Assembly (NCBI RefSeq): GCF_030815485.1
Contig: NZ_JAUSWV010000002.1
Coordinates: 3,844,001-3,908,000 of the forward strand
Reading direction: 5' to 3'
Length of the DNA stretch: 64,000 nt
From: Streptomyces rishiriensis
GTDB lineage: Bacteria > Actinomycetota > Actinomycetes > Streptomycetales > Streptomycetaceae
A model generated the notes under the pieces. The model did not search any database. It was not told the DNA's origin and saw only the letters and a list, made by a program, of their open reading frames with translations. The translations under genes were made by a program, and so were the position numbers. Below are positions 25,305 to 38,989 of the stretch, piece by piece (within the stretch, counting starts at the first letter, position 1; every line of letters begins with the position of its first letter).

Positions 25305-25316
25305 CAAGCATGCTTG
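25305..25316. promoter_or_regulatory. 12-bp palindromic operator candidate CAAGCATGCTTG
   Basis: A perfect palindrome 34 bp before the first gene of the CoA-ester operon, in the expected promoter zone and in an AT-richer patch. TetR regulators of this kind bind similar palindromes, and the operon ends with such a regulator. Confidence 0.5.
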
Positions 25317-25376
25317 CATGAATTTCCCCGAGACCCGCACGGGTCCGTTTGCGGGCCCCGTACGGGTCACGGGCAG

Positions 25377-25488
25377 ACCCATGTGCGGGGCCCACGCAGA
25401 CCCACGGCGGGGAGCTGTGCAGACCCCATGTGCGGGGGCTGTGCAGACCCCATGTGCGGGACGCGTGCAGACCCCACGTCCGGGGGCT
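25377..25488. repeat. 24-bp tandem repeat, about 4-5 copies
   Basis: Unit CTGTGCAGACCCCATGTGCGGGGG. Copies start at 25415, 25439 and 25463, with degenerate copies upstream from 25377. Each unit contains a small inverted CCCC-ATGTGC-GGGG. Confidence 0.7.
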
Positions 25489-25933
25489 GCGGTCGCCATC
25501 AACGTCATAGCGGTGGCCGGGGAGGTCAGTTGGGCCGGCGTGCCGGCCAGGGCGACGCCGACGCCTTGGGATAAACGTCGTACGCACGGCTCCGGCCGAC
25601 CGGCAGCGGTGCCCTGCCGCGGCCGCTTCGTCGCTCTCGCCGTGCGCCGGGAACCGCGCCGCGAGTGTGGAGCCGCCGCACACGGGAATCGGCGTCCGTC
25701 CGGGCGAGGGCGCCTGGTCCGCGCGGGCCTCCCCGGCCACCGCACCCGTGGGCCGGGGGCGAGGGCGCCTGGTTCGCGCGGGCCCGGCCACCACGCGCGG
25801 CCCGCGAGCGAACGGGGGTCGAGCCACTCGGGGCGACGGCACTCGGCATGTCCTGGATCGCCGATCGCCGATCGCTGCGGCTGATGCTGCCGCAGCCGGG
25901 AGGAGTCGCCGAGCGCCCCGGCCGAGGTGTCCG
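25489..25933. other. Intergenic region downstream of EamA gene with a 28-bp direct repeat
   Basis: No gene is supported. GGGCGAGGGCGCCTGGT(C/T) followed by CGCGCGGGCC occurs at 25702-25729 and 25757-25784, and GATCGCC is iterated near 25856. Open frames here have shadow-like composition. Confidence 0.5.
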
Positions 25934-26902
25934 TCAGGCCTCCGGGACCGCCGCCTTGGGCCGGCCGACCTGTGTGCGGACCGCGCCCATGCTCGCCGCG
26001 ACGACCAGTGCGATCGCGCCCGCCTGGATCGTGGTCAGGGCCTGGTCGAGGATGAGGAAGCCCGCGGTGGCGGCGACGGCCGGTTCCAGGCTCATCAGGA
26101 TCGCGAAGGTGGAGGCCGGCATGCGGCGCAGGGCGAGGAGTTCGAGGGTGTAGGGGAGGACCGAGGAGAGCAGGGCCACCGCCGCGCCCAGGCCCAGCGT
26201 CACCGGATCGGCCAGTTTCGTGCCCGACTCGGCGAGGCCCAGGGGGAGGAAGAGCACCGCGCCCACCGCCATCGCGAGGGCCAGCCCGTCGGCCTGGGGG
26301 AAGCGGCGGCCCGTGCGGGCGCTGAAGACGATGTACGCCGCCCACATGGCCCCCGCGCCCAGCGCGAACGCGACACCCACCAGGTCGAGGCCGCCGCCGA
26401 ACCCGCCGCCGTCCCCGCCGTGCCCACCGCCCCCGCTGAGCAGGAAGACGCCCACGAGGGCCAGGCCCGCCCAGATCAGGTTCAGCGGGCGGCGCGAGAC
26501 CACGACCGACAGCGCGAGGGGGCCGAGGACCTCCAGCGTCACCGCCGCGCCCAGCGGGATGCGGTCCACCGCCTGGTAGAAGAGGCCGTTCATCGCGGCC
26601 ATCGTGACGCCGAAGACGACGACCGTGCCCCAGTCCGTGCGGGAGTGGCCGCGCAGCCGTGGCCGGCAGATGACGAGCAGGACCACCGCCGCCACCAGCA
26701 GGCGCAGCGCCACCACGCCCAGCGCTCCCGCTCTCGGCATCAGCGTCACCGCCAGCGCGCCGCCGAACTGCACCGAGATGCCTCCGGCGAGTACGAGGCC
26801 GACCGGACCGAGGGCGCCCAGACGGCCCGGGCTCCCGGGAGCGCCGGTCGCCGTGGCGCCGGGGGCGAGCTGGGGTGTGGCGGCGGTGTCGGGGGCAGTC
26901 AC
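25934..26902 (-). CDS. EamA/DMT-family exporter
   Basis: 322 residues from GTG 26902, with AGGA 7 nt upstream. Ten hydrophobic segments come in two homologous halves of five, the drug/metabolite transporter layout. The second half contains [17 protein letters not shown], the signature of RhtA-like amino-acid and metabolite exporters. The loop between halves has a Gly/Asp/His-rich insertion ([15 protein letters not shown]) of unknown meaning. It is a single gene with a short N-terminal Ala/Pro-rich cytoplasmic tail. Substrate unknown. Confidence 0.88.
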   Translation of the reverse strand: MTAPDTAATPQLAPGATATGAPGSPGRLGALGPVGLVLAGGISVQFGGALAVTLMPRAGALGVVALRLLVAAVVLLVICRPRLRGHSRTDWGTVVVFGVTMAAMNGLFYQAVDRIPLGAAVTLEVLGPLALSVVVSRRPLNLIWAGLALVGVFLLSGGGGHGGDGGGFGGGLDLVGVAFALGAGAMWAAYIVFSARTGRRFPQADGLALAMAVGAVLFLPLGLAESGTKLADPVTLGLGAAVALLSSVLPYTLELLALRRMPASTFAILMSLEPAVAATAGFLILDQALTTIQAGAIALVVAASMGAVRTQVGRPKAAVPEA

Positions 26903-27138
26903 GGGCGGTCCTGGTGCTCGGCTCGGGGTATGTACATCATGCTGCACTGGCAAGTCCAGGGTAATGGACTTCGTCAGGTGTGTGAACCCGTTATGCCGCT
27001 GTCTTGTGGTGTGAGACGTGGCGGCGAGATGCTCGGCGGGTCGCGTTGTGAGACGGGGACGCCGCTCGCCGGCCGGGCTCGCCGTCGCGTCGTCCGAAGC
27101 CGCGTGAGGGCTCGCGTCGTCCAGGGCCGCGTGGGCGG

Positions 27139-28263
27139 CTATCTGCGCGCCATGTAGAGGCCCAGTGCCCTGTGCAGCAGCCTGTTGAGCGGGAAGTCCC
27201 ACTCGCCCAGGTACTCCACGGCCTGGCCGCCCGTGCCGACCTTGAAGCGGAGCAGGCCGAGCAGGTGGTTGGACTCCTCCAGGGTGTCGGTGATCCCCCT
27301 CAGGTCGTAGACGGCGGCGCCCAGTTCATGGGCGTCGGTCATCATGCGCCACTGCATGGCGTTGTTGGGCTGGACCTCGCGCCTGCGGCTGGTGGAGGCG
27401 CCGTACGAGTACCAGACGTGCTCGCCGACGGTGAGCATGGTCGCCGCGGCGAGGACCTCGCCGTCGTGGTGGGCGAGGTACAGCCGCATACGGTCGGGAT
27501 GTTCGGCGTTCAGCGCGCTCCACATACGCTGGAAGTAGGACAGGGGGCGCGGGATGAACCGGTCGCGTTCGGCGGTCTCGGTGTACAGCGCGTAGAACGC
27601 CCCGAGGTCCTCCGCACCGCCCCTGACGACCTTCACGCCCGCCTTCTCGGCCTTCTTGATGTTGCGCCGCCACTGCTGGTTGAGACCGCTGTGAAGGTCC
27701 TCGGGCGTGCGTCCCGCGAACGGGATCTGGAAGACGTAGCGGGGCTGTCCGGCCGCGAAGCCGTCCTCCGCGCCGGGCTCGGTCTGCTGCCACCCGGCGC
27801 GGCGCAGCCGGTCGGCGACGTCGAAGGCGCGCGGCTCGTACGAGCTCGCCTCGGCGTCCCGGAGCCGGTGGGCGCCCGGGTCGGCGATGGCCGCCTTGAC
27901 CGCTTCGGCGCTCCAGCGACGTACGACGACGGGCGGGCCCATCTTCACCGAGAAGGCCCCCCGCGCCTTCAGCCACGCGAGCATCGGCTCCAGCCAGCGC
28001 TCGACCAGATCCGGGGCGTGCCAGTCGACGAGCGGCCCCTCGGGCAGATACGCCAGATACCGGCGCAGCCTCGGCAGCGGCCGGAACAGCACCAGTCCCA
28101 CCCCCACCAGCGCACCGGTCCCGTCGGTCCAGCCCAGGCTCTCCGCCCGCCAGTCCGCCTTCACCTCGCCCCACGACGGGATCTGCATATGGCTGGCCGA
28201 GGGGCGGGCCGCGACGAACGCAAGGTGCTCGTCACGGGTGATGGACCGGACACGCAGACTCAT
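27139..28263 (-). CDS. FemX/FemA-like peptidoglycan bridge aminoacyltransferase
   Basis: 374 residues from ATG 28263, with AAGGAG 8 nt upstream. The tandem GNAT-like Fem fold is evident: PSASHMQIPSWGEVKADW near 20-37, YLPEGPLVDW, the interdomain helix pair GLNQQWRRNIKKAEKAGVKV near 195-214, and the second domain with MLTVGEHVWYSYGAS and QWRMMTDAHELGAAVYDLRG (each at most 20). Relatives transfer an aminoacyl group from tRNA to lipid II or related acceptors. Streptomyces already has a dedicated FemX, so this paralogue may attach another residue or modify another acceptor. Confidence 0.82.
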   Translation of the reverse strand: MSLRVRSITRDEHLAFVAARPSASHMQIPSWGEVKADWRAESLGWTDGTGALVGVGLVLFRPLPRLRRYLAYLPEGPLVDWHAPDLVERWLEPMLAWLKARGAFSVKMGPPVVVRRWSAEAVKAAIADPGAHRLRDAEASSYEPRAFDVADRLRRAGWQQTEPGAEDGFAAGQPRYVFQIPFAGRTPEDLHSGLNQQWRRNIKKAEKAGVKVVRGGAEDLGAFYALYTETAERDRFIPRPLSYFQRMWSALNAEHPDRMRLYLAHHDGEVLAAATMLTVGEHVWYSYGASTSRRREVQPNNAMQWRMMTDAHELGAAVYDLRGITDTLEESNHLLGLLRFKVGTGGQAVEYLGEWDFPLNRLLHRALGLYMARR

Positions 28264-28525
28264 ACGCCGGGCTCCTTCGAGTGTTCGTCGCATCGCCCGT
28301 TCGCATCGCCGGGCGACCGTCCCGGCCAGCGTAGGAGTCGGCCGCGCCCGTCCCGGGCTCAGCCACGCCCACCACGCGCACAAGCCACCTACCTCACTCC
28401 TCCCCTCCCTCCCCCCTCCGTCCTCCCCCTTCTCCTGCCCTCAGCCCCTCCCCTCAGTCCGCGCCCTCCCTTCCGCCCGCGCCCTCCCCTCAGTCCGCGC
28501 CCTCCCTTCCGCCCGCGCCCTCCCC

Positions 28526-32807
<4,282 letters not shown>

Positions 32808-32819
32808 TCGTCCGCCGTA

Positions 32820-32890
32820 CGCCGGACTCCGTACGACGGGGACCCGTACAGCCAGACCGTTACGGCGAGACCCGTACAGCGAGACCCGTA
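32820..32890. repeat. Short direct repeats after serC
   Basis: GAGACCCGTACAGC-like 14-bp units are repeated about four times between the serC stop and its terminator. No coding role is seen. Confidence 0.5.
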
Positions 32891-32898
32891 CGACGACG

Positions 32899-32928
32899 AA
32901 GGGCGCCCGGTGCACACCGGGCGCCCTT
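32899..32928. terminator. Strong bidirectional terminator between serC and the cellulase
   Basis: AAGGGCGCCCGGTG and its complement CACCGGGCGCCCTT are separated by CA, giving a 13-bp stem with a 4-nt loop. It suits convergent termination, with A/T tracts at the base on either strand. Confidence 0.85.
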
Positions 32929-32980
32929 CCTCATCCGGCCGCACAGCTCAGCCCGCCGTGCAGGTCACGCCGCCGTGCGG

Positions 32981-34669
<1,689 letters not shown>

Positions 34670-35686
34670 TCAGTCGCGGCGCCGGAGCCGGCGGAGACCG
34701 AAGACGGCGACACAGACCGCGGCGACCGCCAGCGCGCCGAACTTCACGCTGCCGGAGGCCGCGGATCCGTCACCTTCGTCCGAGGCACTGGAACTGCCGC
34801 CGCCGGACGGCGACCTGGTGCCCGACCCGGCGCCCTCGGGCGCGTCCTCCGCCACCACCGAGCTCCCGGAACCCTCGCTCCCGTACATGAGCCTGGTGCC
34901 GTCGGCGGAGAAGCTGACGGACTCCCCCTGCCGCTGGAGCGGCACGTCGAGCCGCCCCTCGCGCTTGATCTTCCCGCCGTTCCAGGCATAGGAGATGCCG
35001 CCGAAGTAGCCGCGGACGGCGAGCCGGCCGCCGTCCGGGGAGAAGGCGGCGTCGGTGGCCCAGAGGTCGACGGCCGCGACGGGCTTGAAGACGTTCGTCC
35101 CGGAGGCGGAGAGGTCCGCCGGCCCCTCGTAGAGGTGCCCGCCGTCCTCCTTCTTGTCGATGATGTAGACCCGCCCCGTCCTGGGGTGGACGAGGAGCGA
35201 CTCGGCGTCGCGGGGCCCGTCGGAGTACTTCACGACGTACTGCGTGGCCTTGACGGTCTGGTCGACGAGCTTCGCCGGCTCGGGCAGCCGGTAGATCCAC
35301 ACGTACTGCCAGGTGCCGCCGAGGTTGTCGCCGATGTCGCCGACCCAGATCTCGTTGCCCGGACCGATCGAGATCGCCTCGACGTCGCGCGGCGTGCCGA
35401 CGCCGGTCAGGGTGAGCCGGGCGACGGTCTTCCCGGTCGCGCTGTCGACGGCGTAGAGATAGGGGCCGTCGTCGCTGTCGTTGTGGGTCCAGTAGACACC
35501 CGGGTGCTGCCGCGAGGCGGCGAGACCGCTGGACTCGGTGATGCGCGGATCCTCGATGGTGAATCCCTTGTCCCCGTCGGCCGCGTACGCGGAGGGCGCG
35601 GTGGACGCGGCGAGCACGGTGCAGGCACCCGAGAGGAGGGCCCCGGCGAGAAGGGCTCCGGCTCGGACGGCGAAAGATCGGCGCAT
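34670..35686 (-). CDS. Secreted beta-propeller-like protein with C-terminal membrane anchor
   Basis: 338 residues from ATG 35686; a GTG at 35719 would add 11 residues. A signal peptide (1-36) is followed by repeated strand motifs with DNDS/DxxDG turns (PYLYAVDSATGKTVARLTL, IWVGDIGDNLGG, YIIDKKEDGGHLYEG, AAFSPDGGRLAVRGY), suggesting a beta-propeller. A Gly/Ser-rich stretch (about 275-305) leads to one transmembrane helix and the basic tail RRLRRRD, an anchoring arrangement without an LPXTG motif. Function unknown. It is divergent from the SGNH hydrolase gene. Confidence 0.78.
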   Translation of the reverse strand: MRRSFAVRAGALLAGALLSGACTVLAASTAPSAYAADGDKGFTIEDPRITESSGLAASRQHPGVYWTHNDSDDGPYLYAVDSATGKTVARLTLTGVGTPRDVEAISIGPGNEIWVGDIGDNLGGTWQYVWIYRLPEPAKLVDQTVKATQYVVKYSDGPRDAESLLVHPRTGRVYIIDKKEDGGHLYEGPADLSASGTNVFKPVAAVDLWATDAAFSPDGGRLAVRGYFGGISYAWNGGKIKREGRLDVPLQRQGESVSFSADGTRLMYGSEGSGSSVVAEDAPEGAGSGTRSPSGGGSSSASDEGDGSAASGSVKFGALAVAAVCVAVFGLRRLRRRD

Positions 35687-35786
35687 TCCACAAGCCTGCC
35701 ATCCCGTACTGCCGTTCACGGATTCGTGGCCGGTCTCACACGCCCCCGGCGGCGGTGATCCTTTGCCGATCCCCCATCATGAGCGG

Positions 35787-36461
35787 ATGCTCAGGTTCAT
35801 GCCCGTAGGCGACTCGATGACGATCGGCAGCTCGGGCGAGCACACCTGGCGCTACCGCTTGTGGCGGCACCTGTGCGCCACTTACGGCGGCCCGTTCACG
35901 CTGGCCGGCCCCCGCGAGGCGCTCTACGACAAGGCGACCGACTCCCCCGCGTCGTACGCCTACGCCGATCCGGAATTCCCGCGCGGTCATCTGGCCGGCT
36001 GGGGTGAGGGCTGGCTGCACATGGCCCCGCTGATCGGCGAAGCGGTGCGGACGTCACGGGCGGACATCCTGCTGGTCTCGCTCGGCCTGATCGACCTGGG
36101 TTTCTACACGAACGCCGAGCAGACCGCGGAGAACGCGCGCGCCTTCACCGCGGAGGCCCGCGCGGCGAACCCGCGGATCGCCATGGTGTGGCTGCCGGTC
36201 ATCCCCAACGTCCGCGCCGCGAACGACGAGCCCTTCGCCGCCCAGGTCGCCCGCTTCAACGAACTCCTGGCGAAGACGGCAGCCGACCTGGACGAGCAGG
36301 GTTCCCCCATCCTGCTGGCCTCGGTCCCGCAGACCTGGGACATCGACACCGACACCTACGACGGCACCCACCCGAACGCGAACGGCGAACACCGGCTGGC
36401 ATCGGCCTTCGCGGAGGCGATGCACCAGGGGTGGGGTCTGGGCGGGCGGTACGCGGGCTGA
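35787..36461 (+). CDS. SGNH/GDSL-family hydrolase
   Basis: 224 residues from ATG 35787, with a CATCAT box 6 nt upstream that would make it leaderless. Block I is VGDSMTIGSSGEHTWRYRL with the nucleophile Ser near residue 9, and block V is YDGTHPNANGEHRLA with the catalytic Asp/His. Block III reads GLIDLG, so the usual Asn of GxND is replaced by Ile. No signal peptide is seen, so the esterase or lipase acts inside the cell or on a cytoplasmic conjugate. Substrate unknown. An open in-frame stretch of ~32 codons follows the stop. Confidence 0.85.
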   Translation: MLRFMPVGDSMTIGSSGEHTWRYRLWRHLCATYGGPFTLAGPREALYDKATDSPASYAYADPEFPRGHLAGWGEGWLHMAPLIGEAVRTSRADILLVSLGLIDLGFYTNAEQTAENARAFTAEARAANPRIAMVWLPVIPNVRAANDEPFAAQVARFNELLAKTAADLDEQGSPILLASVPQTWDIDTDTYDGTHPNANGEHRLASAFAEAMHQGWGLGGRYAG

Positions 36462-36560
36462 GACATCACGGGGAGGAAGGCCGACTTCGGCGACGACCTC
36501 GACCTCATCTGCACCGTGGCCGTCCTCACCCTCGAGACCGACCGCTTCCCCCGCGAATGA
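36462..36560 (+). pseudogene. In-frame open remnant after the SGNH hydrolase stop
   Basis: Directly after the TGA the same frame continues for 32 codons to the next TGA with gene-like codon use (DITGRKADFGDDLDLICT, then VAVLTLETDRFPRE). It has no start codon. It could be an old C-terminal extension cut off by a stop mutation, or the tail of a lost gene. Confidence 0.35.
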
Positions 36561-36620
36561 CCTGTTCCCCGGCCGGTCCCCCTTGCATCGAGCGCACTCC
36601 AGGCCGTTGGCTTGTGTCCC

Positions 36621-37613
36621 ATGAAGTACACGCAGCTCGGACGTACCGGACTCAAGGTCAGCCGCCTCGTCCTCGGCACCATGAACTTCGGCCCGCAGAC
36701 CGACGAGACCGACAGCCACGCCATCATGGACGCGGCGCTCGGCGCGGGCATCAACTTCTTCGACACCGCGAACGTGTACGGCTGGGGCGAGAACAAGGGC
36801 CGTACCGAGGAGATCATCGGCAGCTGGTTCGCGAAGGGCGGCGGGCGCCGCGACCAGGTCGTCCTCGCCACCAAGGTGTACGGCAACATGGCCGCCGACG
36901 GCGAGGCCTGGCCGAACCACGACAAACTCTCCGCGCTGAACATCCGGCGGGCCGTCGACGCCAGCCTCAAGCGGCTCGGCACCGACCACATCGACCTCTA
37001 CCAGTTCCACCACGTCGACCGCAGCACTCCCTTCGACGAGATCTGGCAGGCCATCGACGTACTGGTGCAGCAGGGCAAGATCCTCTACGCCGGGTCGTCC
37101 AACTTCCCCGGCTACAAGATCGCCCAGGCCAACGAGACCGCCGCCCGCCGGGGCGGCACCATCGGGCTCGTCAGCGAGCAGTGCCTGTACAACCTGGCCG
37201 AGCGGCGCGCCGAGATGGAGGTCATCCCGGCCGCGCAGGAGTACGGCCTCGGGGTCATCCCCTGGTCGCCGCTGCACGGCGGTCTGCTCGGCGGGGTCAT
37301 CAAGAAGCAGGCCGAGGGCGGCCGCCGCGCCTCCGGGCGGGCCGCCGACACCCTCGCCGACCCCACCGCTCGCGCGCAGATCCAGGCCTACGAGGACCTG
37401 GTGGAGAAGCACGGCGTGCAGCCCGGCGAGGCCGCCCTGGCCTGGCTGCTCACCCGGCCCGGTGTGACCGGCCCGATCGTCGGCCCGCGCACCGCCGAGC
37501 AGCTCGACTCCGCCCTGCGCGCGGTAGAACTGGAGCCGGGCAAGGAACTGCTGGCCGGCCTGGACGAGATCTTCCCCGGGCCGGGCCCGTCCCCGGAGGC
37601 CTTCGCCTGGTAG
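36621..37613 (+). CDS. Aldo/keto reductase
   Basis: 330 residues from ATG 36621. The (beta/alpha)8 AKR fold has its catalytic tetrad in the usual segments: Asp in FFDTANVYGWGENKGR (about 48-63, including Tyr), Lys in VVLATKVYG, and His in LYQFHHVD. The C-terminal RPGVTGPIVGPRTAEQLDSA (20 residues) is the NADPH-binding region. It belongs to the AKR11/YajO-like group acting on small aldehydes and ketones. It stands alone and convergent with the RNA-ligase-like gene, with a weak SD. Confidence 0.92.
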   Translation: MKYTQLGRTGLKVSRLVLGTMNFGPQTDETDSHAIMDAALGAGINFFDTANVYGWGENKGRTEEIIGSWFAKGGGRRDQVVLATKVYGNMAADGEAWPNHDKLSALNIRRAVDASLKRLGTDHIDLYQFHHVDRSTPFDEIWQAIDVLVQQGKILYAGSSNFPGYKIAQANETAARRGGTIGLVSEQCLYNLAERRAEMEVIPAAQEYGLGVIPWSPLHGGLLGGVIKKQAEGGRRASGRAADTLADPTARAQIQAYEDLVEKHGVQPGEAALAWLLTRPGVTGPIVGPRTAEQLDSALRAVELEPGKELLAGLDEIFPGPGPSPEAFAW

Positions 37614-37635
37614 AGGGTGCGCCCCGACGGGGCGC

Positions 37636-37692
37636 GGGAACCGCGCGACCGGCCGCACACGGTCCGCACACGGCGAACGGCGCGCGGTTCCC
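37636..37692. terminator. Inverted repeat between convergent genes
   Basis: GGGAACCGCGCG (37636-37647) and CGCGCGGTTCCC (37681-37692) form a perfect 12-bp stem around a 33-nt loop. This GCGCGGTTCCC form is common between Streptomyces genes. Confidence 0.65.
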
Positions 37693-37708
37693 CGACGGCC
37701 CGCTCGGC

Positions 37709-37798
37709 CTATCTACCGAGCGCGGCCGCCAAGGCCACCACGACGAACAACAACACGAGCGCACCGGCCATGATCCGGTTCCGGGTCTTCGGGTCCAC
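37709..37798 (-). CDS. 29-residue single-span membrane peptide
   Basis: GTG 37798 opens VDPKTRNRIMAG followed by a ~17-residue hydrophobic helix and a closing GR. The charged N-terminus and Val/Leu/Ala helix are typical of bacterial small membrane proteins. A TAGGCT box 6 nt upstream of the GTG (37805-37810 on this strand) would give a leaderless transcript. It lies 9 nt beyond the RNA ligase-like gene, so it may also be cotranscribed. No homologue can be named. Confidence 0.6.
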   Translation of the reverse strand: MDPKTRNRIMAGALVLLFVVVALAAALGR

Positions 37799-37807
37799 GG
37801 GTCGAGC

Positions 37808-38380
37808 CTAACCGGCCCCACCGAGCGCCCAGCGCCCGACCGGCGCGTAACGGGGCTGCTCCCCGGCGACGCCGGACTTCGGCAGGCTGCTGCGCACCAG
37901 CACCAGCTCGCCCACCGTCCAGGTGCTGCCCTCGAAGGCGTCCAGCTCCTCGACGTACGGCCGCACGTCCACCGCCTCCCGGCTGCGGGCCAGCGTGAGG
38001 TGGGCCTTGTAGCGGCGGTGCTCCCCCGTCTCCACGCCCGCCTTCCGGGCCGCCGCCTCCGCCCGGTCGGCCAGCAGCCGCATCGCCGGTACGTCCCCGG
38101 CGGCCCCGGCCCAGAGCGCCCGCCCGTGCCCGAACTGTCCCCCGCCCCGCAGGGCCAGGCCGAAGGGCTTGCCCCGGTGTGCGGCCCGGCCCAGCCGTGC
38201 CGACAGTTCCGGTACGAGGCCGTCGTCGACCTCACCGTAGAAGGCGAGGGTGAAGTGCCAGCCGGGCCGGCCCGTCCAGCGCAGCCCGTCCGCACCGGGC
38301 AGCGTGCGCAACCGGGCGACCTCGACGGCGAGTTCGTCGGCGATGTCGTCCGGGGGCAGCACGGCGGCGAAGAGTCTCAT
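37808..38380 (-). CDS. thpR: 2'-5' RNA ligase / RNA 2',3'-cyclic phosphodiesterase (ThpR-like)
   Basis: 190 residues from ATG 38380. The two HxTx motifs that define the 2H phosphoesterase superfamily are intact: His42-Phe-Thr44 (WHFTLAF) and His127-Leu-Thr129 (AHLTLAR). The family hydrolyses 2',3'-cyclic phosphates or ligates 2'-5' RNA ends in the cytoplasm. The size matches E. coli ThpR (about 180). It is divergent from a GNAT gene 51 bp away. Confidence 0.9.
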   Translation of the reverse strand: MRLFAAVLPPDDIADELAVEVARLRTLPGADGLRWTGRPGWHFTLAFYGEVDDGLVPELSARLGRAAHRGKPFGLALRGGGQFGHGRALWAGAAGDVPAMRLLADRAEAAARKAGVETGEHRRYKAHLTLARSREAVDVRPYVEELDAFEGSTWTVGELVLVRSSLPKSGVAGEQPRYAPVGRWALGGAG

Positions 38381-38431
38381 GGCCCCGATTTTCCCCGTCG
38401 GCGGAGGCGCCCGCCCGGGATAATGCGCGTC

Positions 38432-38977
38432 ATGCGGATCACGATCAGAGAAGGCGGACCGGACGACGTCCCCGCGATACTCGGCATGCTCGACAGCAGT
38501 GTGGAGTGGCTGGCCGCGCAGGGGCGGCCCGGCCAGTGGGGGACGAAGCCCCTGTCCCGGAGCCCCAGGACGGTGGAGTCGGTCGCCCGCTACGTGGACG
38601 AGGGCTGGGTGTACGTCGCCGAGGCCGACGGCGTGCCGGCCGCCGCCCTCACCCTCACCGACTCGCCCGGGGCGTACCTGGCCCATCTCCCGCCGCCGGG
38701 GGAGCCCGAGCGGTACATCCACTGGCTCGCCTCCGACCGCCGCTTCAAGGGGCACGGCGTGGGCAGCGCCCTGCTCGCGCACGCCGCCGAGGAGACCCGG
38801 CGGGCGGGCGTCGGCCTGCTGCGGGTGGACTGCTACGCGGGCGACGACCGCAGGCTCGTCGCCTACTACGAGGCCAACGGCTTCACCTCGACCGAGGCGT
38901 ACACCGTCGGCGAACACGCGTGGCCGGGGCAGGTGCTGGCCCGGAGGGTGCGGCCCCCCGCCGCCTCCTCCGGGTGA
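38432..38977 (+). CDS. GNAT-family N-acetyltransferase
   Basis: 181 residues from ATG 38432. GATAAT (38419-38424), a near-perfect -10, ends 7 nt upstream, which favours this leaderless start over an ATG at 38423. The GNAT fold is complete: an N-terminal helix with SSVEWLAAQGRPGQWG, the central strand YIHWLASDRRFKGHGVGSAL containing the acetyl-CoA loop, and VAYYEANGFTSTEAY near the end. The residues around QWG (about 34-37) are shared by aminoglycoside-like and mycothiol-like GNATs, but the acceptor is unknown. Confidence 0.87.
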   Translation: MRITIREGGPDDVPAILGMLDSSVEWLAAQGRPGQWGTKPLSRSPRTVESVARYVDEGWVYVAEADGVPAAALTLTDSPGAYLAHLPPPGEPERYIHWLASDRRFKGHGVGSALLAHAAEETRRAGVGLLRVDCYAGDDRRLVAYYEANGFTSTEAYTVGEHAWPGQVLARRVRPPAASSG

Positions 38978-38989
38978 CGTCGTACGACG

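Noticed and set aside
38380-38917. Longer N-terminus for the 2'-5' RNA ligase-like protein
   Set aside because: The extension is the antisense of the GNAT gene. ATG 38380 gives the family-typical start and length.
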